From: Tricholoma matsutake
Lineage: Eukaryota; Basidiomycota; Agaricomycetes; Agaricales; Tricholomataceae
NCBI GenBank assembly: GCA_026075535.2
Contig: AP026540.1
Location: 8,060,001-8,124,000, forward strand
Length of the DNA stretch: 64,000 nucleotides
Direction of reading: 5' to 3'
The notes beneath the pieces were generated by a model. It worked only from the letters and a program-made list of their open reading frames with translations, was not told the origin of the DNA and did no database searches. The stretch's first letter is position 1, and each line of letters starts with the position of its first letter. The translations under genes and the position numbers were made by a program. Shown here piece after piece: positions 55,290 to 64,000 of this stretch.

Positions 55290-57016
55290 TAGTACCGAGA
55301 ACTCTTTTTTTTGGATGTTTGGTTACCTAACTTCACAAACATGTACGTATGGTGGTCATAATTTTGAGGGACATGACATCATGTGGGTAGTTCCACTGTA
55401 ACTTTTGGCCTAGGGCTGCACACTGTGCCATACACTGATGGTTACGGTACCCGTACTGTCAGGACCTTAAGCCTTGCCTTGATGGTACAGTGTACAGTAC
55501 GGATTTATGCTGTATTGACCATCAAAAGATGGCTATCATGGCTGTGGATATGGCACTTTCCACTTATGAGTACTGAGTCCCAAAAATAGAAGTCATGATG
55601 CTGAAAATTTGGTTGGCAAGCCCAATGACAACAATGGTGAGCTCACCTTGTTAGTAAGACAATGACAATGACAATGCTGAGGGGACCACACAGCCACCAC
55701 CATGGATGAACGAATGGTGGGAATATGACAATGGGGACGGGATGAGGGTATGAGGCCCAAGGTAAGTATTTTTTTAATGTCTCCCTTCTTGTTTCCTTTA
55801 TTCAACAAACTATTTTCATTATCTACAGGTTTTATCTAACAATGACACTACAACAACAACCAATGCACCATACCTCCACCCACTGGCTGAGGACCGCCTC
55901 TTGTTTGGTCATAGGAGACTGCAGAAGGGCTACCCCATGAAGATGAAGGATGCTGATGACTAAAGTATGACAAAAGGAATGACAATGACAAACAAAGAGG
56001 ATCACAATGACAGGAACGATGGGAAGAACGAGGACCAGGAAAGACTGGGAGGAGCACAACAATGACCCAGACCCAGCACCCGTCCCCTCGCAGGGTGGAC
56101 TACGGTTGCTATGGATGACGATGACAACAACAGAAGGAAAAGGAAACTGAACAACAATGAGGGGATGACCAGGGATGACCAGGGTGGCAGGGCCAGAACA
56201 AGCGGCGCAACAGATGATGGGGATGGTCATGACACAGGGCCACAAGGGCCACAAAAATGACAAGGCCAATGACCACCAAGATTAGGACAGGGACTAGGCA
56301 ACGATGTGGAGGACATGGACAATGAACGAAGGGGGATGAACAAAAAATGGTGAGGGGAAATGAGCAGGGCAAATAACTCGTGTTTTTCGCAAGGGAGGCC
56401 TTTTTTTGTTTTCTCCCATTCATTATTTTTGTAGTCCCTCCCTCGCTGCGTGCGAGGGCGGTTAGTTATGTTATCAAATAAACAAAAGTTCCAATCTATG
56501 CTAAAAACACTCCGGACCATCACAAATGACAGATTCCTGTCGCTGCATTGTTTACTATAATATATAATACTGGAACATTATATTCAATTTTGTATACTTA
56601 TTATTATATTTCCATCAACCGTAATATGGCCGTATTTAGTATACGGTCCACCGGAGGACATTTTGGGATTGGAGAATCCAGATGTCTGTCCGTCCATCCA
56701 TCTGCCTCATAGAAATAATTAAGTTTTCTGTGCTACAAAATTACAATATGGGTCACATAATGATACAACCACACTTACTGCGGTGAATATTATTGAATAT
56801 GACCCCCACGCAGAGCTATGCTAGAGTTTTTGGTGAATGTTGTTCATCACGTGATTTCAAAATCCGCCGACATGGACTACATACACATTTTCACTCACTT
56901 CGTTCTTGATGAAAATATATGCATCTTACTATGAAAACTACCTGAGATTTGCATGGAATATACATCTTATAATTCCTCTACTGTATCGGGTGAAAATTAG
57001 CTAAGTTGATAATTAC

Positions 57017-58060
57017 TAGGGATGCCGAAGTTCGGTTCGGTCCGGTTCTCTGAGCTATTTCTCCGAACCGCGAACCAGAACCAGGCAGCAAGGAGGGGGT
57101 AGCCAGAACCACGAACCAGAACCGAGAGAACTGAGTTTGGCAGGTTCGGTTCAGGTTCGAACAAGGTTCAAACCGTAGAACCTAGTTAGCAAAAAAAAAA
57201 AATCTCACATATGAATTTGAGCAACAAGAACAGAAGCGGGTGAGCAGAGAATAGATCATGCAGATATGTACACAGTTCAGGAGTAGGTAGAATATGAGAT
57301 CACAATTCATCATCAACCTCCATCGGTACCCACGTTTGATCATGCGCAGCAGCTTCATCTTCTGCGACGATAAGCCTGTCCTGGTAACAGCACTTCAGGA
57401 TCTGCAATGCTTCGAAGGTATCCGGTTTGAGCTGGTTTCGAGCCTTTGTATCCGTCAATCCACCTGATGAGAATGCGCGCTCGGACAGGACCGAGGAACC
57501 TTGAATAGCAAGATAATCACGAGCAATGCGAGCTAGTGTTGGAAACTGTGTCTGGTGATGCTATAAATGACGGTAAGACATTGGCTGTATTTCGAAGTAT
57601 CAGATAACATACCCCCCACCACTTAACCAGAACATGTTCACCGATCTCCAAAGGACTGTTGATGTAATCAAGAAAATTGGCGCGGGCTGCGGCTTGCACG
57701 CTCTTGTTCAACATGCCCACGGACTGAAGCATGGATGAATGACATCACAAATCCCTTTGGCTTCACCGGAGAACCTGTACCCTTATGAGAAAATGATAGA
57801 AAATGAACGTGAAATCAAATGTATATTACTTTCAATCCCAACTTGGACATTTACGGCTTGAAAACCCCGTGTCATTCATAGTGTACGTTCTCGGTTCGAA
57901 CGCGTTCGAACCGAGTTCATATAGATCCTGGAGGCCCCGAACCTGTGACCGAACCTACTGGTGAAAGACAGAACCAGAACCGGACTGAACCAGAACCGCA
58001 GGTCCGGTTCAGGCGTTCGAGGTTCGAACCTAGGTTCTGAACCGAACTTCGGCATCCCTA
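57017..58060 (-). mobile_element. hAT-G: deletion derivative carrying the transposase C-terminus
   Basis: The TIRs TAGGGATGCCGAAGTTCGGT and its complement are flanked by the perfect 8-bp duplication ataattac (57,009-57,016; 58,061-58,068). Subterminal GGTTCGAACC/CCGGTTC motifs repeat on both sides. It contains the 3' exons of a hAT transposase in minus orientation, confirming the superfamily. Confidence 0.95.
57300..57723 (-). pseudogene. hAT transposase C-terminal dimerisation domain, two exons
   Basis: Exon 57,613-57,723 (NFLDYINSPLEIGEHVLVKWW) is joined across a 52-nt intron (57,561-57,612, gtatgt...tttatag) to exon 57,300-57,560. The second exon reads FPTLARIARDYLAIQGSSVL, SERAFSSGGLTDTKARNQL, and FEALQILKCCYQDRL, the hATC motif, and ends in an acidic tail before TGA at 57,300. 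The BED finger and catalytic core are missing, so this is an internal-deletion remnant. Whether the truncated domain is expressed is unknown. Confidence 0.92.
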
Positions 58061-58430
58061 ATAATTACATACTTGCCATTGATGGCAGTGGCTGCTGCAA
58101 GGCTGTAGACCACCCAAGGGGTTCCATATATAATGCACAATGTACTTGTGTACAATTAGAAGATAATTTCCATATTATTGTAGTGGAATGCAAAGTGACG
58201 GATGGATGGACGGACGGACATCCGGGTTCTCCAAAGCCGAAACTTTCTGGTCCGCCGTATCCGTCAAACTACCGTGCGTTGTACGGCCGTACGGACGGTG
58301 CGCAGCCCTATTTCGGCCGATAAGAACCGATGGGACCCCCACTCTTAAGTTGGAGCAGACTTATATCAATCAGATCGACTTATCAGCTACCGGAGACTAT
58401 ACCTGACAACCACTATTACATACCTTCAGT

Positions 58431-59251
58431 ATGGCTGTCCCCGAGTCTTTAACTACCCTGGACATCACCGGGACGTTCGTTATGGTGCGTGACATCCCCT
58501 TAGGTTTCCAATCGGTTTCCAGTAACTGAAAATACTACTCAGAACAAGACCCTTAGTGATAATACTGAGGATATTCTCGCATTGCAAGGAGTGCCGTGGT
58601 GGAAGCGAAAGGCGATTGGTCTTGCTACTCTTACTCTTGCGATCAAGCATTACAAGGATGACGCTGGTATTGAGCATATCGACATTGACCAAACGCTGAC
58701 AGGCGGTATACCTGGGACCACGGAAATCAGAATCCTGACTTGGACAGAAAGACCCAACGAGGATCATGTGTTCGGCCCTGTCATTGGAAAGTCCAGGCGA
58801 ATCAAAGTCGACTCGGAGGAGCTCGAGGACCCGTTTTTGAAGGAGCACTGGACTAATGACACGATCACGCATGGACTCGTTCAGTCCTATGCCAAGAGCA
58901 ACACACCAAAGAGTGGAACGACATGGACTGCAGATCAGGTGCACTTCACAGATTTTATTGTCATGCCTCTGTTAAGTTCAGTTTCCTCCCAAGACTTGGG
59001 GGATTTCAGAAGCGATCGATGGCAAGCGGAGATATGTGAGGCATGTCAAGTTCACAGGGCCTGGAGGAGAGGATATCAAGGCCCGCCTCGTTTACGATTA
59101 CTGTGGGTGTTTACTTTGCTACAGTGGCAAGGTCTTATTATCTTGCAGATGGACCACGTTAAAGATATCACCGACATTGATGTGTTATGTAGCTCACACA
59201 TGTCCCTACTTGTCAATCTTCAGCACTAGGCAGACGGATATGAAATTGTAG
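58431..59251 (+). CDS. Conserved small basidiomycete protein of unknown function (lipocalin-like beta-rich), spliced
   Basis: Exons 58,431-58,484, 58,543-58,938 and 58,994-59,251 are joined by GT-AG introns of 58 and 55 nt, both in phase 0. The protein starts MAVPESLTTLDITGTFVM and continues NKTLSDNTEDILALQGVPWW, IDIDQTLTGGIPGTTEIR, DHVFGPVIGKSRR and RRYVRHVKFTGPGGED, ending near LVYDYCG. I recognise this as a recurrent Agaricomycete family of about 165-180 residues with no known function. The alternating strands suggest a small beta-barrel. A third, 42-nt intron (59,107-59,148) is possible, and the ~45 residues after DYCG do not look conserved, so the C-terminus is uncertain. There is no internal stop. 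It lies 120 bp downstream of hAT-F, which probably forms its upstream region. Confidence 0.75.
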
Positions 59252-59805
59252 TAGGATACCACTCGTTTTCACACTAACGGAGAAAGTTTTGTAATTCTCA
59301 TTTTTTTTCTAAAGCCAATAGTCAATCTGCGAATTTGAATATTATTGGCCTATTGGATGACTTTCCGTAGGAACCTAGATATCATTCTAAATGACTCCTG
59401 AGCGAAGCTCGAAAAAAAATATAACTAGCATTGCAGTCAGCCGACAAATTTCAAGATGTAGATCTACTCAAGGGGGTATCGGCACCCGAATCTGGCACAT
59501 CAGGTGTGGGGTGTCCGAAGGACCCACTAAATTTTCTTTTGACATCAAGCTTTTGGAAGGTTAGGTCAGTTGTAGGGCACTGGTGCTAAGGCCAAAAATT
59601 GGGCCCAAATCACCTGCCATACAATGGTTATGATTTTGTTCTGCCTCCAAGGGGGTTCCGGGATCAGAATGCCGGACCGGACCCCGGTTGGTTGGTTGCA
59701 GAGGCTCGAAAAAAAAAATGGATTTTTGCTCTCTGAGGCCCGTTTGAGCACTAATGATGATGGAATTTCAATTATATACTACTCTAAAGGACACAAAAAA
59801 TGTGA
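59252..59805. other. Region without a recognised gene
   Basis: Downstream of the host gene. Nothing coding was recognised. Confidence 0.4.
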
Positions 59806-59820
59806 ATCAAGAGTGAATTT

Positions 59821-60187
59821 TTTTTTTTTTTTTTTTTTTTTGGTGGAAGCATTTTTCCCACAATGTGTGGGAGGCTTTGAGACACTAGAATTCCATTTCT
59901 GGAAGACCATCCTGCTTAATATGGGGATGACAATGTTACTGCTCTCGCCGCCTGCTTAGGGGTTCCAAGGAATTTGAACCTCAGAGTAGGGTTACCAGGG
60001 AGGAAATGCATTTTATGCACACTGTATGATTACAGTAGTGTGGGACTCATCACATTGGATAATACCCACTAAAACCCCCCAGTGGCTGAACAGGGGCGGG
60101 ATTCGAACTCGAGACCTCCTGCCTATTGTCAGTTGGTCACAGGGCCTAGGCCGAGTATGATGGTTGCCACTACACCATTGTGCCCCT
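59821..60187 (-). mobile_element. tRNA-derived SINE with poly(A) tail and target duplications
   Basis: On the minus strand the head (60,187 leftward) has an A-box-like tggtgtagtggcaacca and a B box gttcgaatcc, flanked by aggggc/gcccct pairing as in a tRNA acceptor stem. The body runs about 270 bp and ends in a poly(A) tail (T-run 59,818-59,841 on the plus strand). Target duplications atcaagagtgaa are at 59,806-59,817 and 60,188-60,199. A second B-box-like ggttcaaattcc occurs mid-body near 59,965. Confidence 0.82.
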
Positions 60188-60282
60188 ATCAAGAGTGAAA
60201 TTTATTACCAATATTACCCCTAACTGATCCACGTGATTTGTACAAGCTGGAAAAATTTATTTGTGGTCCATCTTGACACGAA

Positions 60283-61305
60283 ATGGCATCCACGGAAGAG
60301 GTAAGTCTAAAATAACATTGTATCAGTTCTGAGACAAAGTAAAATCATACTAAAATGAGGATACATCCCAGATCAATGCAAATGGATGTGCAGAATGTCC
60401 AGATTGTCACGAGAAGATCAAAGTTGGGACTGCCAGGATCCAGAACATGCACAAAACACATTGGAACTCCCAAAACTGCCAAAATACTATAGCAAAGAAG
60501 CAACAAGAAAAAAAAACAGACTCAAGAATGGAACCTTGGATGGGTTTCTATGCCCCAGGCTGGCATTCATTGGTGAATCATTGCATCAACTGTACAGCCT
60601 ATCCCCTTGATATGCAGTCTGCCAGTTCCAGGTGAATGTGCGTCTACTGCATTACCATCAGCAGTTGTTTCTGGGCCCAAAGAAAGCAAATTACTGAACA
60701 GAATTCAGAAGATTGTGAAAAACCTACCTGATAGTGTTCCAATTGCTTCATCACAAGATAGGCTCACGGTGTTCCATCATGACCCATGCTTGCTCGTGGG
60801 AACCACCAAGAATGGCGATGATCTATGGGAAGATACCCTCAATTTGTTTTTGAAGGATGCCTTGCGATGGGGAGGCGAGGAAGACATGGAAGGAATGGTT
60901 CATTGTGGAGAGAGAGGAATGGAAGGCATCATGCATTTTGTCAGATACTTCATTGACAAGAGAGGAGTTGGTGAGGCCCTGTTTGAGGGGAAGCTCCATC
61001 ATTTGCTGGATGCAGCAGATAAAATGTGAGTCATGCATCTGAGATGTACATCTTACATTCGCAATTGGTGATCTTCATACCTGTGTTTGTGGGGAAACTG
61101 CTGACCCACAATCTGACAATGTCATACCCTGCAAACAAATGGGCTGCAAATCAAAATGGGTAAGTTTTTATTAACATAAATGAAGTAAAATGCTTATCTT
61201 CAGCATTAGTATCATCTCGTGTGTGTGGACCTTGAACAAGCACCCCAAAATTGGGTTTGCGATGCTTGTCAGTCCTTGTGGGGAGGAGAGCACCTGTGCT
61301 GTTGA
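60283..61305 (+). pseudogene. Zinc-finger/PHD-finger gene, decayed
   Basis: ATG at 60,283, a six-codon exon, an intron 60,301-60,371, then an exon with a Cys/His finger (CAECPDCHEK ... MHKTHW ... C). After a frame change near 60,620 a middle region reads WEDTLNLFLKDALRWGG and FVRYFIDKRGVGEALFEGK. After another shift near 61,030 a PHD finger follows: CVCGETADPQSDNVIPC, GCKSKW, intron 61,160-61,209, YHLVCVDLEQAPQNWVCDAC, stop at 61,303. The Cys4-His-Cys3 order fits a chromatin-reading PHD finger. The family seems expanded in Agaricomycetes. The two frame changes could be unrecognised introns, but no good splice sites are seen. Confidence 0.6.
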
Positions 61306-61559
61306 TCGAATGACATCATAATTACATTATATAAAAGCATGCCTGAATCATGTGGGAGTCACACCTCTACATAGACACACTTAGGCTATCACTAGAGCAT
61401 CCACCACTCTGCTATAGGAGATGGATCTGCTGTCTCCAGGGGGTTCCAAAAATTTAATGGAATACCTAGGGTTGAATTTTTTATCTCGCTAGGTTTTGCT
61501 GAACCAACCACTCTACTAATTATGTGGTCACATGACTACTGGAGTAGGTGCCACACACC
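61306..61559. other. Region without a recognised gene
   Basis: Non-coding sequence. A possible terminator or promoter cannot be distinguished. Confidence 0.35.
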
Positions 61560-62627
61560 CTACTCCATCTGCCCACCTCCAAAAAAGGCGATGTCCTCAT
61601 CGTCATCAAAAGAAAGAGAAACAAACAATAGGTATAGAAATAATATAAACAGTGTAACCAGGAAAATTCTATGATTGATATATTAAAAATAATAATGAAA
61701 TACTCAACAGGGGGGTGCCCATCCCAAAGCTTGAAGTGCACGACTCAGGTCTGACAGTCGGGGGTCACTGTCCCAGTCAAGTTTTGAAACAGGAGCAGCA
61801 GGTACAGGTGCTACTCCAACAGGAATAGTAATGACAGGTCTTCCTGGTCCTATACCAGTGGGATGTCATCAAGTGATAAAAGACTGAGGCAAAATAAGAG
61901 AAGGCATAGCTGAGCAAAAGATTTTGCAAGACGAAAAAATTTGTGGGGGGGCTCATTGTCATCTTGTTCATCATTGTAGGGTCCTGAAAGGCTGTGGACA
62001 TCCTGTCTTTAGACCAGAGATGTCTCATGGCAGGGTGGGGGCAGTAGGTAATGATGCTGCATTGTCAGCCCAGTCGAAACATGTGGGAGGTGGCAAAATG
62101 GCTCATTGAGGGCTGAGCTGGGGTGAGATGGGGGGTGTGGTTCATTTTTGGGATTGGGAAGGGGAATGGCAGGGTTCAGAGGGTGGTAGCTTCATTGTCG
62201 CATTGTTCTTTTGTAGCTGTTGGTGTTTGTCTGTTGTAGGTAGCAAAGCGGCATGTTTCCTGGGGTGCTTGGGCAGTGGACAAGCCATAGGTGACGAACA
62301 GGGGATGTCCCCAGGTGTAGACAATATTGTTGGTGACGTGGCAGCTATGCGAGGTGTAGGCAGCATTGGGGGTGATGTAGCAGCAGCGGTGGGCTCAGGG
62401 TGCAGAACGAGGGGCTGGGGATCAAGTTGGAGTGAGCTGGGGGCTGTAGACAGCTTCCTGGACCTTTGTTTGGGGCTCAGGGGGGAACAGAGTCATTCCG
62501 TTGAGTAGACAATGCATTTTGACAAATGTGTTTGCTCATCGTCTTGCAAATTGGCTTGCTGGGCTGTAGAAAGTTGATCCACATTGTTTATCACCTCATT
62601 AATGGTCTCCGGAGTGTCAGCAGCCAT
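61560..62627 (-). pseudogene. Pro/Ser-rich gag-like coding remnant, unknown
   Basis: On the minus strand an ATG at 62,627 reads MAADTPETINEVINNVDQLS and on to a TGA near 62,506. A Pro/Ser-rich middle follows in shifted frames. A second good patch (61,880-61,710) contains VITIPVGVAPVPAAPVSKLD and RLSDLSRALQALGWAPP. A possible last exon reads DDDEDIAFFGGGQME and stops at 61,560. The composition suggests a retroelement Gag or a transposon-borne gene, but no diagnostic motif is present. Confidence 0.3.
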
Positions 62628-62749
62628 CTGGGTGCTAGTCAAAACCTAGTAGTCATCTCAAAGGTGGTCATAGCCAGAGTGGGCACCATTGTTGACAGTG
62701 ACGTGGCGGCATAACAGTGGGGTTCAGGGCTCAAGAGAGGGGGCTGTGG

Positions 62750-62875
62750 AGGCTAGGGACTACCATGGATGGCCATCATCCAGGTGACCATCCATGGATA
62801 TGACATATGGATGGATGGATATGGATATGGATATTTCATGGGTGACATCCATGGATGAATGGATGGTTACTATTA
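62750..62875. repeat. ATGG/GGATAT-rich simple repeat
   Basis: Irregular array of catggatgg, gatatggatatgg and atggatggatgg with internal inverted copies of accatccatgg. Confidence 0.7.
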
Positions 62876-62879
62876 AATT

Positions 62880-63264
62880 TAAATAAATGAGGAATTCCGA
62901 GTTCTGAATTTATTGAGATGAGGTATTGTCGATTGAGCTGGCTGGATGTCTCATCTGATCTATTAGTGTGGTAATTGCCGAAGTGGCCTATTTTGATTCT
63001 CATCCATTTCGGATCTTGCGAGGTCCCTTTAGTAACCCCCCTCCCCTTTTTTGCCCATGAACATCAGTCGGAATGGAATGGCCAGAAGTGGGGCCCTGAT
63101 TCTACAAAAACCAAGCCAAAGCCAGCTGGCCACTGCAATAGTGGCTGTGTATGCTCTAAGTGGGTAAAGCCCCCAGCCCCCTACAGAACTCGGAATTGCC
63201 ATGCAACACAATGGCCCTCTAGCACAAGTATAGTCTTGGTAAGGAATGACAGTACTTTACTGTC
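62880..63264. other. Region without a recognised gene
   Basis: No conserved coding sequence or repeat was recognised. Confidence 0.35.
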
Positions 63265-63480
63265 CCCCACGTAATCCGCACAGACTTCACATGGACTCCT
63301 AGCTGTCCGCAGACTCTGAGCAGAATCCTACCAGAGTCTGAGCAGAGTCCTAGCTGTCTGCATGGAGTCTGCGGACAGTCCTTGGACTCTGCCCAGAGTC
63401 CTAGTAAAAAGATTTTCAGAGTTGTAAAGACAAAAGTCGGATCAAAATCTGAGCAGAGTCTGAGCAAAGTCCTAGCTTGC
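63265..63480. repeat. GAGTCTGAGCAGAGTCCTAG repeat cluster
   Basis: Variants of gagtctgagcagagtccta occur in both orientations (63,295, 63,330, 63,385, 63,450), with gtctgcggacag inverted pairs. It could be a degenerate fold-back element; the ends are not defined. Confidence 0.55.
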
Positions 63481-63515
63481 AGGTGACTTAGTGATTAAAT
63501 TTAGTTCAGTCCCTC

Positions 63516-63905
63516 ACATAGTGATGTTATAACTTTTTGTGCTGAGTTCGAAAATGACATCTGTATGATGTGACCTATATGTAGAACATAGTGATGTTAT
63601 ATACCATTCTGACCAGATTTTTATGCTGAGTTTGAAAATGATATCCATCTGATCATGTGACCTACCATATAGAACATAGTGATGTTATATACCATTCTGA
63701 CTGCAATTTTCAGCCGAGTTTGAAAATCACCCTTGCATAGTCATGTGACCTACCATATATGGAACATAGTGATGTTATATACCATTCTGACCACAATTTT
63801 CAGCTGAGTTTGAAAATCACCCTTGCATAGTCATGTGACACTGTATATAAAACATAGTGATGGTACATACAATTTTGACCAGATTTTTTAATCTGAGTTT
63901 CACAT
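63516..63905. repeat. Tandem repeat, unit about 88-90 bp, five copies
   Basis: Units start with acatagtgatgttat at 63,516, 63,586, 63,674, 63,764 and 63,852 and contain tgagtttgaaaat and catgtgacctaccatat. The first copy is shorter (70 bp) and the last is diverged. Confidence 0.88.
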
Positions 63906-64000
63906 GCTTTTTCTTGACATTCTTGCTCTCTTTGAATGATCAAGTAAAGCCATTAAGGCATCATCAAGATATACCTCTTGTATTTTTGTCATTCTCACAC

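Larger units (their letters stand above)
55411..58310. mobile_element. hAT-F: 2.9-kb hAT-like element containing hAT-G
   Basis: The ends are TAGGGCTGCACACTGTGCC and, as its counterpart on the minus strand, TAGGGCTGCGCACCGTCCG. The flanks ttttggcc/tttcggcc match at 7 of 8, the mismatch being a CpG transition. A second inverted pair lies further in (gtctgtccgtccatcc at 56,683 and ggatggacggacggac at 58,202). The interior has an intron-like block (55,762-55,828) and GACAATGAC arrays. hAT-G sits at 57,017-58,060. Confidence 0.8.

Noticed and set aside
60090..60187. Functional tRNA gene on the minus strand
   Set aside because: A and B boxes are good, but the anticodon and T stems do not pair properly, the spacing is too long, and poly(A) plus target duplications show it is a SINE head.

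Overview
The window looks like a transposon graveyard from a mushroom-forming basidiomycete (Agaricomycete). The reasons are GT-AG introns of about 50-70 nt, Ty3/Gypsy chromoviruses with C-terminal chromodomains, abundant hAT elements and MITEs, a remnant of a TET/JBP-type dioxygenase of the kind expanded beside fungal KDZ transposons, and a conserved small protein typical of basidiomycetes. The species cannot be named from the sequence. I see no prokaryotic or organellar features and no CRISPR array.

Layout. 1-24,014 is part of a hAT-like element (hAT-A) whose left end lies off the window. Gypsy-1 (1,409-8,787, TSD ctttg) and Gypsy-2 (9,849-23,849, TSD gttgg) inserted into it. Gypsy-3 (13,854-21,567, TSD atgtc) then inserted into the RNase H region of Gypsy-2. 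hAT-A itself sits in the integrase of minus-strand Gypsy-4 (24,015-29,424), so four insertion levels can be read. 30-40 kb holds three hAT elements with 8-bp TSDs (30,464-32,713; 34,066-34,894; 38,076-39,645) and two short hAT MITEs (35,402-35,890; 35,973-36,297). They cut through degenerate genes, including the TET/JBP-like gene (32,783-33,259, minus). 40,140-53,149 is a giant inverted repeat: two 5'-truncated Gypsy copies head to head, 3.6-kb arms, about 124-bp spacer. A fairly young Copia (47,036-52,712, minus, TSD aaggg) interrupts the right arm. 54-63 kb holds a Gypsy 5' fragment, a small palindromic MITE, a hAT nested in another hAT (the inner one carries a transposase C-terminal exon pair), the one plausible intact host gene (58,431-59,251), a tRNA-derived SINE (59,821-60,187, minus), a decayed PHD-finger gene, and tandem repeats at the right end.

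Common theme. Nearly all damage to the retroelements is C-to-T or G-to-A at CpG. In-frame stops are almost all TGA where an Arg CGA codon is expected. Catalytic Asp residues became Asn through CpG to CpA. Differences between LTR pairs are dominated by CpG transitions. This is the expected footprint of cytosine methylation and deamination of silenced transposons, in a window that also carries a fragment of a TET/JBP-like (5-methylcytosine oxidase family) gene.

Unusual parts: a canonical -1 frameshift heptamer on the Gypsy-1 gag stop; a small membrane-protein ORF in env position in Gypsy-1; an antisense coiled-coil/Cys-rich gene between pol and the 3' LTR of Gypsy-3; and a MITE whose target duplication is a splice donor.
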